64,000 nt of DNA from Alphaproteobacteria bacterium. GTDB taxonomy: Bacteria; Pseudomonadota; Alphaproteobacteria; TMED109. The stretch's first letter is position 1, and every line of letters starts with the position of its first letter. The notes beneath the pieces are model-generated. The model had not been told where the DNA came from and made no database searches. It was given only the letters and a program-made list of their open reading frames with translations. The DNA lies in NCBI GenBank assembly GCA_022825705.1, contig JAJDWH010000036.1:62001-126000 (forward strand), given 5' to 3'. The position numbers and the translations under genes were made by a program. Shown in pieces: positions 8,192-16,450 of this stretch.

Positions 8192-9076
8192 CTAGCCTGC
8201 AACCCGGTCCTGCTCGGTGACGCCGTGGCCGCCCTCGTACCCGCTGGGTTGAGCCGGCCGCCAGCCTGCCAGGTGGTCGTCCTGCGGCCGGAAGATCTCT
8301 ACGCCCAGCGGATGGCAGATGGCGCGCCCACTCGAATGACCAACGCCGCAATCGCCGCCAGGGCAGGTGGATAGCGCGGCCACCAGGTCGATCTCCGCGA
8401 ACAGCTCGATGTAGTCACCGGCCCGGGCGGGGCTTGCCTTCATGAAGTACTGGTTGGTCTCGCGCCGGAAGCCGGTACACATGAACACGTTTACCACGTC
8501 GTGCACGTGCATCTCTGCCTCGCCCAGCGAGAGGCCCCGCGCCGCTGCCAGAGCTCGGGTCAGGTTCGAATGGCAGCAGTAGTGGTAGTCCGAGCGCGTC
8601 AGGAGGTGGTTGGTGTAGGGATCGCAGCGGGTCCCGATGACGTCATGGACGCCAGCTCCGAACTCGTCAATCCCATACCAATCAAGGGTGTCGCAGGTAA
8701 TCGTTGCCATCGGGCGCAGCCACGGCAGGTTGCTCCACAGGCGATCGCCGGTGCTGACGTGCGTGGCGTGGAGCGCTCGCGTCTTCCCGCTGTAGAAGCG
8801 TTCCGACAGGTCATCCGCGTTCCACAGGTTCAAGTCGCCCACCTGCGGACCATCCACGGTGGTGATGCGAAAAAGGTGACCAGCCGGCACGCGGAACGAG
8901 CGCGCGTCTCGCGGCGGCACGGACAGCGCGTGCACCAAGGTCATGCCGCTGCGAACGGTCTCGTAGAACGTCCGGTCGTAGGGCGGCAGGCGGTCGAGCG
9001 GGTAGACCGTCACGGGACTTACCGAACGCCGCGCCGACGCATCCGCCGGCTCGGGATGTTGCGCGGGATGAATCAT
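8192..9076 (-). CDS. DUF1989 / urea carboxylase-associated family protein
   Basis: A 294-residue soluble protein of the DUF1989 family, often annotated as urea carboxylase-associated protein. Visible family landmarks include RSFRVPAGHLFRITTVDGPQ, GDLNLWNADD, a DVIGTRCDPYTNHLL segment with Cys and His, and a CPGGDCGVG segment near the C-terminus. The Cys and His residues suggest metal binding. The biochemical role of the family is not settled. The gene lies 228 bases downstream of the dipeptide ABC operon on the same strand and could be its last gene or have its own promoter. No urea carboxylase or allophanate hydrolase is adjacent. Confidence 0.82.
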   Translation of the reverse strand: MIHPAQHPEPADASARRSVSPVTVYPLDRLPPYDRTFYETVRSGMTLVHALSVPPRDARSFRVPAGHLFRITTVDGPQVGDLNLWNADDLSERFYSGKTRALHATHVSTGDRLWSNLPWLRPMATITCDTLDWYGIDEFGAGVHDVIGTRCDPYTNHLLTRSDYHYCCHSNLTRALAAARGLSLGEAEMHVHDVVNVFMCTGFRRETNQYFMKASPARAGDYIELFAEIDLVAALSTCPGGDCGVGHSSGRAICHPLGVEIFRPQDDHLAGWRPAQPSGYEGGHGVTEQDRVAG

Positions 9077-9304
9077 CGCTTGTTCCTCCCAGCGGGGGCG
9101 TTCACGCGGATAGCCCGACCCTGCTTATCACCGATTCGCGGTGCCGCGGTCGGCCCGCGACCGTGCCTCCCGCCTGCATGCCTAAAGTCATCGAAGGTGT
9201 GCGGGCAGCCCAGACAGCCGGCGTCGGGGCCTACGGTGCCTTGCTGGCGTCCAGTATGTGGGACCGCGCATTCCGGTGCCGATGCCAGACCTGCATTCCC
9301 CGTT

Positions 9305-10093
9305 TCAGAATTCCGATCCGGCGGCCCGGTCGTAACCCTGCGAGGCACGGAGCAATTGCCGCGAATACGGGTGCTGCGGCGCCGCGGTCCGCAGCGCCGC
9401 CACATCGAGCATCTCGACGACCTCGCCGGCGCGCATCACGGCCAGCGCCTCGGCCATGTGGCTCACCACTGCAAGGTCGTGGCTCACCAGCACGAAGGTG
9501 AGCGCTCGCTCGCGTCGAAGCCGCTGCAGCAAGTTCAGGATCTCCGCCTGCACCGAGACGTCCAGGGCCGAGGTCGGCTCGTCCAGCAACACGACGTCCG
9601 GTTCAATGATCAGCGCGCGGGCGATGGCGATGCGCTGCCGCTGGCCGCCCGAGAGCTGGTGCGGGTAACGGAATCGGAACGAGGCATCGAGACCCACCCC
9701 CGCGAGCGCCTCGCCAATCCGGTTGTCGATCGAATCCAGGCCGTGGACCCGGGCGGGCTCGCCGAGGATCCGGTCGACGGTGTGGCGCGGGTGCAGCGAG
9801 CCGTACGGATCCTGGAACACCATCTGCATTCGTCGACGCAGCGCGCGCGGGCGGACGGCCCCCAGCGATTCGCCGTGCATTCGCATCCGCCCGCGGACCT
9901 GCGCGGTGGGCGGCAACAATCCGGCCAGCGCCCGCAGGACGGTGGTCTTGCCTGAACCGGATTCACCGACCAGTCCGAAGCTGCCGCCCGCCCCCACAGA
10001 AAAACCGGCGTTCCGCACCGCGTGGAACGACCGCCTCCCCCGGCCGAACGCAACCTGCAGACCGGTGGCCTCGACCGACGCCGCCGGGTTCAT
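9305..10093 (-). CDS. Dipeptide/oligopeptide ABC transporter ATPase (DppF/OppF-like)
   Basis: The second ATP-hydrolysing subunit of a peptide-type importer, 262 residues. Walker A is GESGSGKTT, the ABC signature LSGGQRQR, and Walker B VVLLDEPTSALD with the switch His in VLVSHD. It is shorter than typical OppF (about 320-330) and lacks most of the C-terminal oligopeptide extension, though it keeps QHPYSRQLL. Its start overlaps the upstream ATPase stop by four bases. It acts on the cytoplasmic face with the two permeases encoded upstream. Confidence 0.93.
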   Translation of the reverse strand: MNPAASVEATGLQVAFGRGRRSFHAVRNAGFSVGAGGSFGLVGESGSGKTTVLRALAGLLPPTAQVRGRMRMHGESLGAVRPRALRRRMQMVFQDPYGSLHPRHTVDRILGEPARVHGLDSIDNRIGEALAGVGLDASFRFRYPHQLSGGQRQRIAIARALIIEPDVVLLDEPTSALDVSVQAEILNLLQRLRRERALTFVLVSHDLAVVSHMAEALAVMRAGEVVEMLDVAALRTAAPQHPYSRQLLRASQGYDRAAGSEF

Positions 10094-10935
10094 CGGGCCC
10101 AGGCCGGATCACGGTGCAGGGTGGGCAGGTCGGCGCCCTCGCCGTCCACCCGAGGCTGACAGGCGAGGAGGCCCCGCGTGTACGGATGCCGCGCCGCATG
10201 CAGCTCGGCGGCCCTGAGGGTTTCCACGACCCGGCCCGCATACATCACGAGGACCCGATCACAGAATGAAGCCACCAGGTTCAGGTCGTGACTGATGAAG
10301 ATCAGCGCGGCCCCCCGGCGGGCGAGCATGTCGTCGAGGAGCGCCAGCACCTGCAGCTGGACCGTGACATCGAGGGCCGAGGTCGGCTCGTCCGCGATGA
10401 TGAGGTCGGGCTCGGGCACCATCATCATTGCGATCATGACCCGCTGGCCCATGCCGCCAGAAATCTCGTGCGGCCATGCATCGAACACGTACCGCGGCTC
10501 CCGAATCCGCACCGCCTTCAGCATGGCAAGTGCCCGGTCTCGGGCCTCGCGCCGGGATGCCCCGGCATGCACGCGAAAGGCCTCGGCGATCTGCTCGCCG
10601 ACCGTCATGACCGGGTTCAGCGAGAACTTGGGATCCTGCAGGATCATCGAGATCCGTCGGCCGCGGAGCGCATGCCGCTCCACTTCGCCCGCACGCAGCA
10701 GGTCCACGCCGTCGAACGAGAGCTGCCGGGCAGACATGCGTCCGTTACGGGCCAGGAGCCCGAGCAGGGCGCGGCCGGTTTGCGATTTCCCCGACCCGGA
10801 CTCGCCGACGATTCCCAGTTTTTCCCGGCCGAGCGCGAAGCTCACGTCCCGGACCGCTGCCACGGCCCCGTGCGGTGTGTCAAACGTCACGTTCAGCCCG
10901 TCGACGATCAGCAGCGGGTCGCGGCGCTCCACCAC
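10090..10935 (-). CDS. Dipeptide/oligopeptide ABC transporter ATPase (DppD/OppD-like)
   Basis: The first ATPase subunit, 281 residues. Walker A is GESGSGKSQ, with the signature region ISGGMGQRVMIAMMM and Walker B LIIADEPTSALD, then FISHD. The signature reads SGGMG rather than SGGQ, which is usual for the DppD partner. The C-terminus keeps RHPYTRGLL. The gene begins three bases after the permease stop and overlaps the next ATPase, so the set is one transcription unit. Confidence 0.93.
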   Translation of the reverse strand: MVERRDPLLIVDGLNVTFDTPHGAVAAVRDVSFALGREKLGIVGESGSGKSQTGRALLGLLARNGRMSARQLSFDGVDLLRAGEVERHALRGRRISMILQDPKFSLNPVMTVGEQIAEAFRVHAGASRREARDRALAMLKAVRIREPRYVFDAWPHEISGGMGQRVMIAMMMVPEPDLIIADEPTSALDVTVQLQVLALLDDMLARRGAALIFISHDLNLVASFCDRVLVMYAGRVVETLRAAELHAARHPYTRGLLACQPRVDGEGADLPTLHRDPAWAR

Positions 10936-10938
10936 CGT

Positions 10939-11838
10939 CTAGTCCCTGCTCTTCGGGTCCAGCACGTCACGGAGCCCGTCGCCCAGGAGGTTGAACCCGA
11001 GACTGACCACCAGGATCGCGATGCCGGGAAACGCGGGCACCCACCACTGATCCAGCAGGTACTCGCGCCCGAGCGCAATCATGGCTCCCCACTCGGGGGT
11101 CGGCGGTTGCGCCCCGAGGCCGAGAAAGCCCAGACCGGCCGCCGTCAGGATGATCCCCGCCATGTCGAGCGTCAGGCGCACGATGACTGAGGAAATGCAC
11201 ATCGGCGCCACGTGACTCACGATGATTTGCAGGTGTGGGATGCCCTGCGAGCGGGCGGCGAGGATGAAGTCGCTCCGGCGAAGCGTGAGCGCTTCGGCCC
11301 GGGCGATGCGGGCATAGGGCGACCAGCTCGTGAGTGCGATGGCCAGCACCGCGTTCTCGAGCCCGGGTCCGAGCGCGGCGACAAAGGCAAGTGCCAGGAT
11401 CAGCCGCGGGAACGCGAGAAAGACATCGGTCAGCCGCATCAGGGCGCTGTCGACCCAGCCGCCGACGTAACCCGCCACGACACCGATGGCGAGCCCGATG
11501 GGCACGACGATGACCGAAACCAGCCCCACGATGTAGAGCGTGATCCGGGACCCCCACATGACCCGGTCGAAGATGTCGCGGCCGAGTTCGTCGGTGCCGA
11601 ACCAGTGGGCCAGCCCGGGCGCGTGGAGCCGATTGCCGAGGTCGGGCGTGACACCGGCCGATCCCGTGATCCACGGGGCGAGCAGCGCGCCGGCAACCAG
11701 CGTCGCGACGATCGCGATACCGGCGACGGCGCTTCCGTTCCTGCGGAACACCAGCCAGGCAAGAAAGAGGCGCTGGCACTGGGCCTGCCGCCGCGATTGC
11801 GGGATGTCGGTCAGGAGCCAGGCGCGAACGGCGCTCAT
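10939..11838 (-). CDS. Dipeptide/oligopeptide ABC transporter permease (DppC-like)
   Basis: A 299-residue inner-membrane permease. An N-terminal segment (SAVAGIAIVATLVAGALLAPW) is followed by further hydrophobic spans, and the cytoplasmic EAA loop reads ARAEALTLRRSDFILAAR. The start is the ATG at 11838 in a 4-base ATGA overlap with the dppB-like stop. A much longer frame extending to 12264 is rejected because its first 142 residues are only a shadow of the dppB-like gene. It pairs with the upstream permease to form the channel. Confidence 0.92.
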   Translation of the reverse strand: MSAVRAWLLTDIPQSRRQAQCQRLFLAWLVFRRNGSAVAGIAIVATLVAGALLAPWITGSAGVTPDLGNRLHAPGLAHWFGTDELGRDIFDRVMWGSRITLYIVGLVSVIVVPIGLAIGVVAGYVGGWVDSALMRLTDVFLAFPRLILALAFVAALGPGLENAVLAIALTSWSPYARIARAEALTLRRSDFILAARSQGIPHLQIIVSHVAPMCISSVIVRLTLDMAGIILTAAGLGFLGLGAQPPTPEWGAMIALGREYLLDQWWVPAFPGIAILVVSLGFNLLGDGLRDVLDPKSRD

Positions 11839-12902
11839 CGTACCCTCGGATCCACGAGGCGGTAGAGCAGGTCGGAACCCATGTTGATCGCAACGAAGCA
11901 GGTTCCCACGACGATGGTGCCGCCGAGCACCGCATTCATGTCGTTGTTGAAGAGCGAACTGGTGATGTACTGCCCGATACCGGGCCAGGCGAAGACCGTC
12001 TCGGTAAGCACCGAGCCCTCGAGAAGGGAAGCGTAGGTGAGACCCACGATCGTGATCAGCTGCACCAGCACGTTCCGAAAGGCGTGGCGCCAGATCACGG
12101 CGCCCTCCGGCACCCCCTTGACCCGCGCCGTGAGGATGTACTCCTGGCCCAGTTGCTCCAGCATGAAATGGCGGGTCATGCGGGCGAGATACGCGAACGA
12201 ATGGATGCCGAGAATGGCCGCGGGCAGAACGAGGTGCCCGATGGCGTTGCGGAAGATGTCCCATTCACGGGCAAGGGCGGAATCCACCAGGATCAGGCCC
12301 GTCACGGGTTCCACCATGCCTTCATAGAAGATGTCGATGCGTCCCGGTCCGGCTACCCAGCCCAGCTTCGCGTAGAACACGAAGAGCGCCAGCATGCCCA
12401 GCCAGAACACGGGCACGGAATAACCGAACAGCCCGACGACGCGCACCAGGTGATCGGCCCACCGACCCTGCCGGACCGCCGCCAGCACGCCCAGCGGCAC
12501 GCCCGCGAAGACGCCGAGCAGCGTCGCGACGGTGGCGAGCTCCAGCGTGGCGGGGAAGAACCGCAGCAGGTCGTCGAGCACCGGCTGCGCCGTCATGATC
12601 GACACCCCGAGGTCGCCCGCGAAGAGCTGGCCGAGGTAGCGCAGGTACTGCACCAGCATCGGCTGGTCCAGGCCGAGCTCCCGGTAGACCGCGTCGTACA
12701 CGTCCTGGTGGGCGCGATCGCCGACGATGGCCAGCACCGGGTCGGCCGGCATGACCCGGGCAATCACGAACGTCACGGCGGTGAGGCCGACAAATGTCAG
12801 GACAAGGGACAGCGCCGTGCCGGCGATTCGGCGCGGCACGTGTCCGAGGAGTGAGCTCCGGCCCTGCTGCAGCTGGCTGCCGATCATCGCCTCACGCGTC
12901 AC
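11835..12902 (-). CDS. Dipeptide/oligopeptide ABC transporter permease (DppB-like)
   Basis: A 355-residue membrane permease with about six hydrophobic segments. The N-terminal first span is followed by the family's PADPVLAIVGDRA and LGLDQP stretch, and the EAA loop reads QEYILTARVKGVPE. The start is given as GTG at 12902; an ATG at 12887 with GAGG a few bases before it is an equally good choice. The gene follows the binding-protein gene by 21 bases. Together with the DppC-like protein it forms the translocation path for peptides or similar solutes. Confidence 0.9.
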   Translation of the reverse strand: MTREAMIGSQLQQGRSSLLGHVPRRIAGTALSLVLTFVGLTAVTFVIARVMPADPVLAIVGDRAHQDVYDAVYRELGLDQPMLVQYLRYLGQLFAGDLGVSIMTAQPVLDDLLRFFPATLELATVATLLGVFAGVPLGVLAAVRQGRWADHLVRVVGLFGYSVPVFWLGMLALFVFYAKLGWVAGPGRIDIFYEGMVEPVTGLILVDSALAREWDIFRNAIGHLVLPAAILGIHSFAYLARMTRHFMLEQLGQEYILTARVKGVPEGAVIWRHAFRNVLVQLITIVGLTYASLLEGSVLTETVFAWPGIGQYITSSLFNNDMNAVLGGTIVVGTCFVAINMGSDLLYRLVDPRVR

Positions 12903-12923
12903 GCGGCCCCCGTGGGTCCCCGG

Positions 12924-14513
12924 CTACTTGGTGACGTTCCGGTAGTAGACGTGGTCGAAATTCACGCCCGACATGAAGCCCTCGACGCGCCGGCGGCGCA
13001 CGACCTGCTCGCTCTGCTGAAACATGATGGCGTACGGCCCCTCGGTCTGCAGGCGCTTCTGGAGTTCCAGATACATCGCTTCGCGCGCGGCAAGGTCCCG
13101 CGTGTCGCGCGCCTCGATCGTCCGCTCGTTGATCGCCTCGGACGCCCACCCATTTCGCCAGGCGAGCACGCCTGCGAGCATGGCTTCCGGCCGGTTGTCG
13201 GGGTTGTGCGCGAAGGCGTCCGCGTTGGAATGGGGGTCCATGTAGTCCGGTGACCAGCGGGCGACGATCAGTTCGTGTTTTCGCGCTCGGTACCGGGGCC
13301 ACAGCGTCTTGCCGTCCTGCATGACGATCCGCGTGTCGATCCCGGCCTGGGCGAAGGTCGCCTGAATCGACTGCGCGATCTGCGGAAACGGCGAGCTGGT
13401 GAGCGTGTCGATCCGTATCTCGAACGGCCCGAGGCCCGCCTGATCCAGCAGGGACCTCGCCTTCTCGATGTCGAGCGCGTACGGCGTTGCCGTGTAGCTG
13501 GCCCAGAGGCCGGCCGGCCAGAACGCCTGGTGCACCGAGAACTGACCGGCCAGGAACGAGTCCGCCATGCCCTGGTAATCGATCGCGTGTCGCAGCGCCT
13601 GGATCACGGCCGGATGGCCGAGGACCGGATGCGACGCGTTGGCCGCCAGATAGACGATCGCGCCCTTTGGATAGCTGTCGACCGCGAGCTCTGCATGACC
13701 CGCCAGCGCCCGGATCTGGTCGGGCGTGAGGTTGCGGGCCATGTCGACATCGCCCCGCTCCAGCAGCAGGCGCTGCGCCGACGGCTCGGGTACGTGCCGC
13801 AGGAACACGCGCCGCATCGCGGGCGCACCGCGCCGATACTCGGCATTCGCCTCGAGCGCAATGAACTCGTTCGCCTTCCAGCGCCCGAGCCAGAATGCGC
13901 CGGAACCGGCACTGTGCGACCGCAGCCAGCCCTGGCCCAGGTCGCCGTCGGTCTCGTGCGCCAGCACGCGTTCCTTGTCGATCACCGAGGCGACGCCGGC
14001 CGAGAGCGCGTTCAGGATCAGGCCCGGTGAAAGCCCGGCGGTCACAGTGATGCGCACGTGCGATCCGTCGACGACCTCGACCAGATCCTCGACGTTCTCG
14101 GCGTTCCAGCCGAATTGCGTGAAGATGAAGGCGGGGGTCTTGTTGAGCTTCACGACCCGCTCGAGCGAGAACTCGACATCCTCCGGACGCACCGGGTTGC
14201 CCGAGTGAAAGCGGAGGTCGTCCCGGATCCGGAACGCGATCCTCTTCCCGTCGGCTTCGATCGCATAGCTTTCGGCAACCCCGCCGGTCAGCTCCCGCGG
14301 GTCTTCGGGCTCGAACATCATCAGGCGGTCGTACACGTTGGCGACGATTTCACCTGCCGTGAACTCGAAGACCTCGGCCGGGTCAAGCGTGATGACGTCG
14401 CCGATATCCTTGGCCATGACGAAGATGTTGTCCGGCGGATCTGCAAGCGCACTCCCGGCTTCGAGCGCCCACACGCCGCACAGGAGCAGGACCGATCGGA
14501 CGATGCGGCGCAT
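12924..14513 (-). CDS. Periplasmic solute-binding protein, SBP_bac_5 family
   Basis: A 529-residue extracytoplasmic binding protein that delivers peptides, or other family-5 ligands, to the permeases. The chosen ATG at 14513 has GGGAG upstream and gives a clear signal peptide (MRRIVRSVLLLCGVWALEAG, cleaved near SALA). The frame remains open to 14810, but that extension is proline-rich non-coding sequence. Family-5 landmarks include ITLDPAEVFEFTAGEIVANVYD, LRFHSGNPVRPEDVEFSLERV, and a C-terminal region RWSPDYMDPHSNAD that usually lines the ligand pocket. It is the first gene of the transporter operon. The substrate is not fixed by sequence alone. Confidence 0.92.
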   Translation of the reverse strand: MRRIVRSVLLLCGVWALEAGSALADPPDNIFVMAKDIGDVITLDPAEVFEFTAGEIVANVYDRLMMFEPEDPRELTGGVAESYAIEADGKRIAFRIRDDLRFHSGNPVRPEDVEFSLERVVKLNKTPAFIFTQFGWNAENVEDLVEVVDGSHVRITVTAGLSPGLILNALSAGVASVIDKERVLAHETDGDLGQGWLRSHSAGSGAFWLGRWKANEFIALEANAEYRRGAPAMRRVFLRHVPEPSAQRLLLERGDVDMARNLTPDQIRALAGHAELAVDSYPKGAIVYLAANASHPVLGHPAVIQALRHAIDYQGMADSFLAGQFSVHQAFWPAGLWASYTATPYALDIEKARSLLDQAGLGPFEIRIDTLTSSPFPQIAQSIQATFAQAGIDTRIVMQDGKTLWPRYRARKHELIVARWSPDYMDPHSNADAFAHNPDNRPEAMLAGVLAWRNGWASEAINERTIEARDTRDLAAREAMYLELQKRLQTEGPYAIMFQQSEQVVRRRRVEGFMSGVNFDHVYYRNVTK

Positions 14514-14672
14514 GAGGGTGTTCTCCCGCCGGGGTCGCCGCCCGGGGCAGCCAGCGCACCGTCGCGGCTGCGCAGGACCGGAGCCGAATCGACCGCCGGC
14601 AACGGATGACAGTCGGCCGGAGACAGTACCGCAGAACGGTCCGTTCGTCGGCAGGGCCGTCACCTCGCGTGC

Positions 14673-14701
14673 TTGCCCCGGCGACACCGGGGGGCTATAG
14701 A
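14673..14701 (+). promoter_or_regulatory. Candidate sigma70-type promoter for the pur operon
   Basis: TTGCCC at 14673-14678, a 17-base spacer and TATAGA at 14696-14701. Transcription would begin near 14708, giving a leader of about 54 bases to the purC ATG. It lies in the 248-base divergent gap shared with the peptide-transporter operon. Confidence 0.42.
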
Positions 14702-14761
14702 CACCATCACGCGGAGCATGGGCTGAGCACAGCAGGCCCGCCCATCCTGGAGCCCTGATCC

Positions 14762-15514
14762 ATGTCCAGACAGCGCCGTCGTCTGGTCTACGAGGGCAAG
14801 GCCAAGGCACTGTTCGAAGGCCCTGAACCCGGCACGCTCGTCCAGCATTTCAAGGACGACGCCACGGCGTTCAACAACAAGAAGCGCGGCACCATCAGCG
14901 GCAAGGGCGTCATCAACAACCGCATCTCGGCCCACCTGATGATGCGGCTTGGCGAGATGGACATCCCGAACCATTTTCTCCGGCCGCTGAACATGCGCGA
15001 ACAACTGGTGCGCGAAGTCGAGATCATCCCCGTCGAAGTGGTGGTTCGGAACGTCGCGGCCGGCAGCTTGAGCAAGCGCCTGGACATCAAGGAAGGCACC
15101 CCCCTGCCGCGGCCGCTGATCGAGTGGTACTTCAAGAACGACGAGCTCAACGACCCGCTGGTGCTGGACGAGCACATTCTGGCCTTTGGCTGGGCCGCCG
15201 AAGACGAGCTCGACGAGATGTTCGGCTATGCACTGCGCATCAACGACTATCTCTCCGGCCTGTTCCACGCCATCAACATCCGCCTCATCGACACCAAGTT
15301 CGAGTTCGGACGCCATTTCAGCGACGAGGGCATGCGGATCCTGCTGGCCGACGAGATCAGCCCGGACACCTCCCGCCTCTGGGATCTGGAAACCGACGAC
15401 AAGCTGGACAAGGACCGCTTTCGCCGCGATCTCGGGAAGATCGAGGAGGCCTACCAGGAGGTCGCGCGGCGCCTAGGCGTGCTGCCCAAGTCCGACGGCA
15501 GCGCCGGTTCGTAG
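14762..15514 (+). CDS. purC: SAICAR synthase PurC
   Basis: Phosphoribosylaminoimidazole-succinocarboxamide synthase, the ATP-dependent step joining CAIR and aspartate in purine synthesis. The 250-residue length is normal for the bacterial single-domain enzyme. Visible motifs are [13 protein letters not shown] at the N-terminus (ATP binding), [12 protein letters not shown], and DTKFEFG with the following acidic [18 protein letters not shown] at 14749-14752 is nine bases before the ATG. It heads a run of four purine genes. Cytoplasmic. Confidence 0.97.
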   Translation: MSRQRRRLVYEGKAKALFEGPEPGTLVQHFKDDATAFNNKKRGTISGKGVINNRISAHLMMRLGEMDIPNHFLRPLNMREQLVREVEIIPVEVVVRNVAAGSLSKRLDIKEGTPLPRPLIEWYFKNDELNDPLVLDEHILAFGWAAEDELDEMFGYALRINDYLSGLFHAINIRLIDTKFEFGRHFSDEGMRILLADEISPDTSRLWDLETDDKLDKDRFRRDLGKIEEAYQEVARRLGVLPKSDGSAGS

Positions 15515-15524
15515 GGATCCCAGC

Positions 15525-15767
15525 ATGAAGGCCATCGTCCACGTCGTCCTGAAGAAGGACGTGCTCGATCCGCAGGGGAAGGCCGTCGAAGCTGCGTTGC
15601 GGACACTCGGCTTCGGGGAGGTCGCGGAGGTTCGGCAGGGCAAATTCTTTGAAATCACGCTGGATGGTCCTCGTGACGATGCGTCTGCGCGCCTCGACAA
15701 GATGTGCGAGGAGCTGCTGGCCAATCCGGTGATCGAGGACTATCGCATTACCATTCCCGACGCATGA
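15525..15767 (+). CDS. purS: FGAM synthase subunit PurS
   Basis: An 80-residue subunit of the three-part phosphoribosylformylglycinamidine synthase. PurS bridges the PurQ glutaminase and the PurL synthase. The sequence shows the family's [16 protein letters not shown] and [16 protein letters not shown] stretches and ends in IEDYRI. Its stop overlaps the purQ ATG in an ATGA. Its presence agrees with the small-type PurL encoded downstream. Confidence 0.96.
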   Translation: MKAIVHVVLKKDVLDPQGKAVEAALRTLGFGEVAEVRQGKFFEITLDGPRDDASARLDKMCEELLANPVIEDYRITIPDA

Positions 15768-16450
15768 AAGCCGTGGTCGTGGTGTTCCCCGGTTCGAACT
15801 GCGACCGGGACGTCGCCGTGGCCCTCGCCCGCTGCGCTGGCTGCGCACCCACCCTCGTCTGGCACGGCGCAACCAGCCTACCTGTGTGTGACTTGGTGGT
15901 CCTGCCGGGTGGCTTCTCCTACGGCGACTACCTGCGTGCCGGTGCCATTGCCGCACATTCACCCATCATGCGATCGGTACGCCAGGCCGCGGCGCGAGGA
16001 GTCGCAGTGCTCGGCATCTGCAACGGGTTCCAGATCCTCACGGAGACCGGGCTGCTGCCGGGTGCGCTGGTCCGGAACGCGGGGCTTCGGTTCGTGTGCC
16101 GGCCGGTCGATCTTCGCGTGGAGGGCGACAGCCCCTTCCTGGCCGGCTTCACCCCGGGCGAGCGCATCCGCTTCCCCGTGGCGCACATGGAAGGCAACTA
16201 TCAGGCGGACCCGGAAACGCTGGCCGGGCTGGAAGCGGAGGGGCGAATCGTCTTGCGGTATGTCGACGCGAATGGCGGCGTCACCGAGGCCGCGAACCCC
16301 AACGGCTCGGTCGCCGGTATCGCCGGCATCACGAGCGCCAGCCGACGCATTTTCGGCCTCATGCCGCACCCTGAGCGCGTCATCGGCGACGAACTCGGCG
16401 GATCGGACGGGCGCAGGTTCTTCGCCGCCGTCGCGGATGCCCTGGCGTGA
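15764..16450 (+). CDS. purQ: FGAM synthase glutaminase subunit PurQ
   Basis: The class I glutamine amidotransferase that supplies ammonia for FGAM formation, 228 residues. The nucleophile is Cys86 in [10 protein letters not shown], and the His-Glu pair lies in LMPHPERV near the C-terminus. The start is the ATG inside the ATGA overlap with purS; the frame is open further upstream but only within purS. The purQ stop is itself overlapped by the purL GTG. Confidence 0.96.
   Translation: MKAVVVVFPGSNCDRDVAVALARCAGCAPTLVWHGATSLPVCDLVVLPGGFSYGDYLRAGAIAAHSPIMRSVRQAAARGVAVLGICNGFQILTETGLLPGALVRNAGLRFVCRPVDLRVEGDSPFLAGFTPGERIRFPVAHMEGNYQADPETLAGLEAEGRIVLRYVDANGGVTEAANPNGSVAGIAGITSASRRIFGLMPHPERVIGDELGGSDGRRFFAAVADALA

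Noticed and set aside
11839..12264. A 441-residue version of the second permease
   Set aside because: The first 142 residues are out-of-frame dppB-like sequence; the ATGA overlap at 11835-11838 gives the natural start.
14514..14810. An upstream extension of the solute-binding protein to 628 residues
   Set aside because: It puts a Pro/Gly/Arg-rich stretch before a perfect signal peptide and runs into purC. The ATG at 14513 has its own Shine-Dalgarno.
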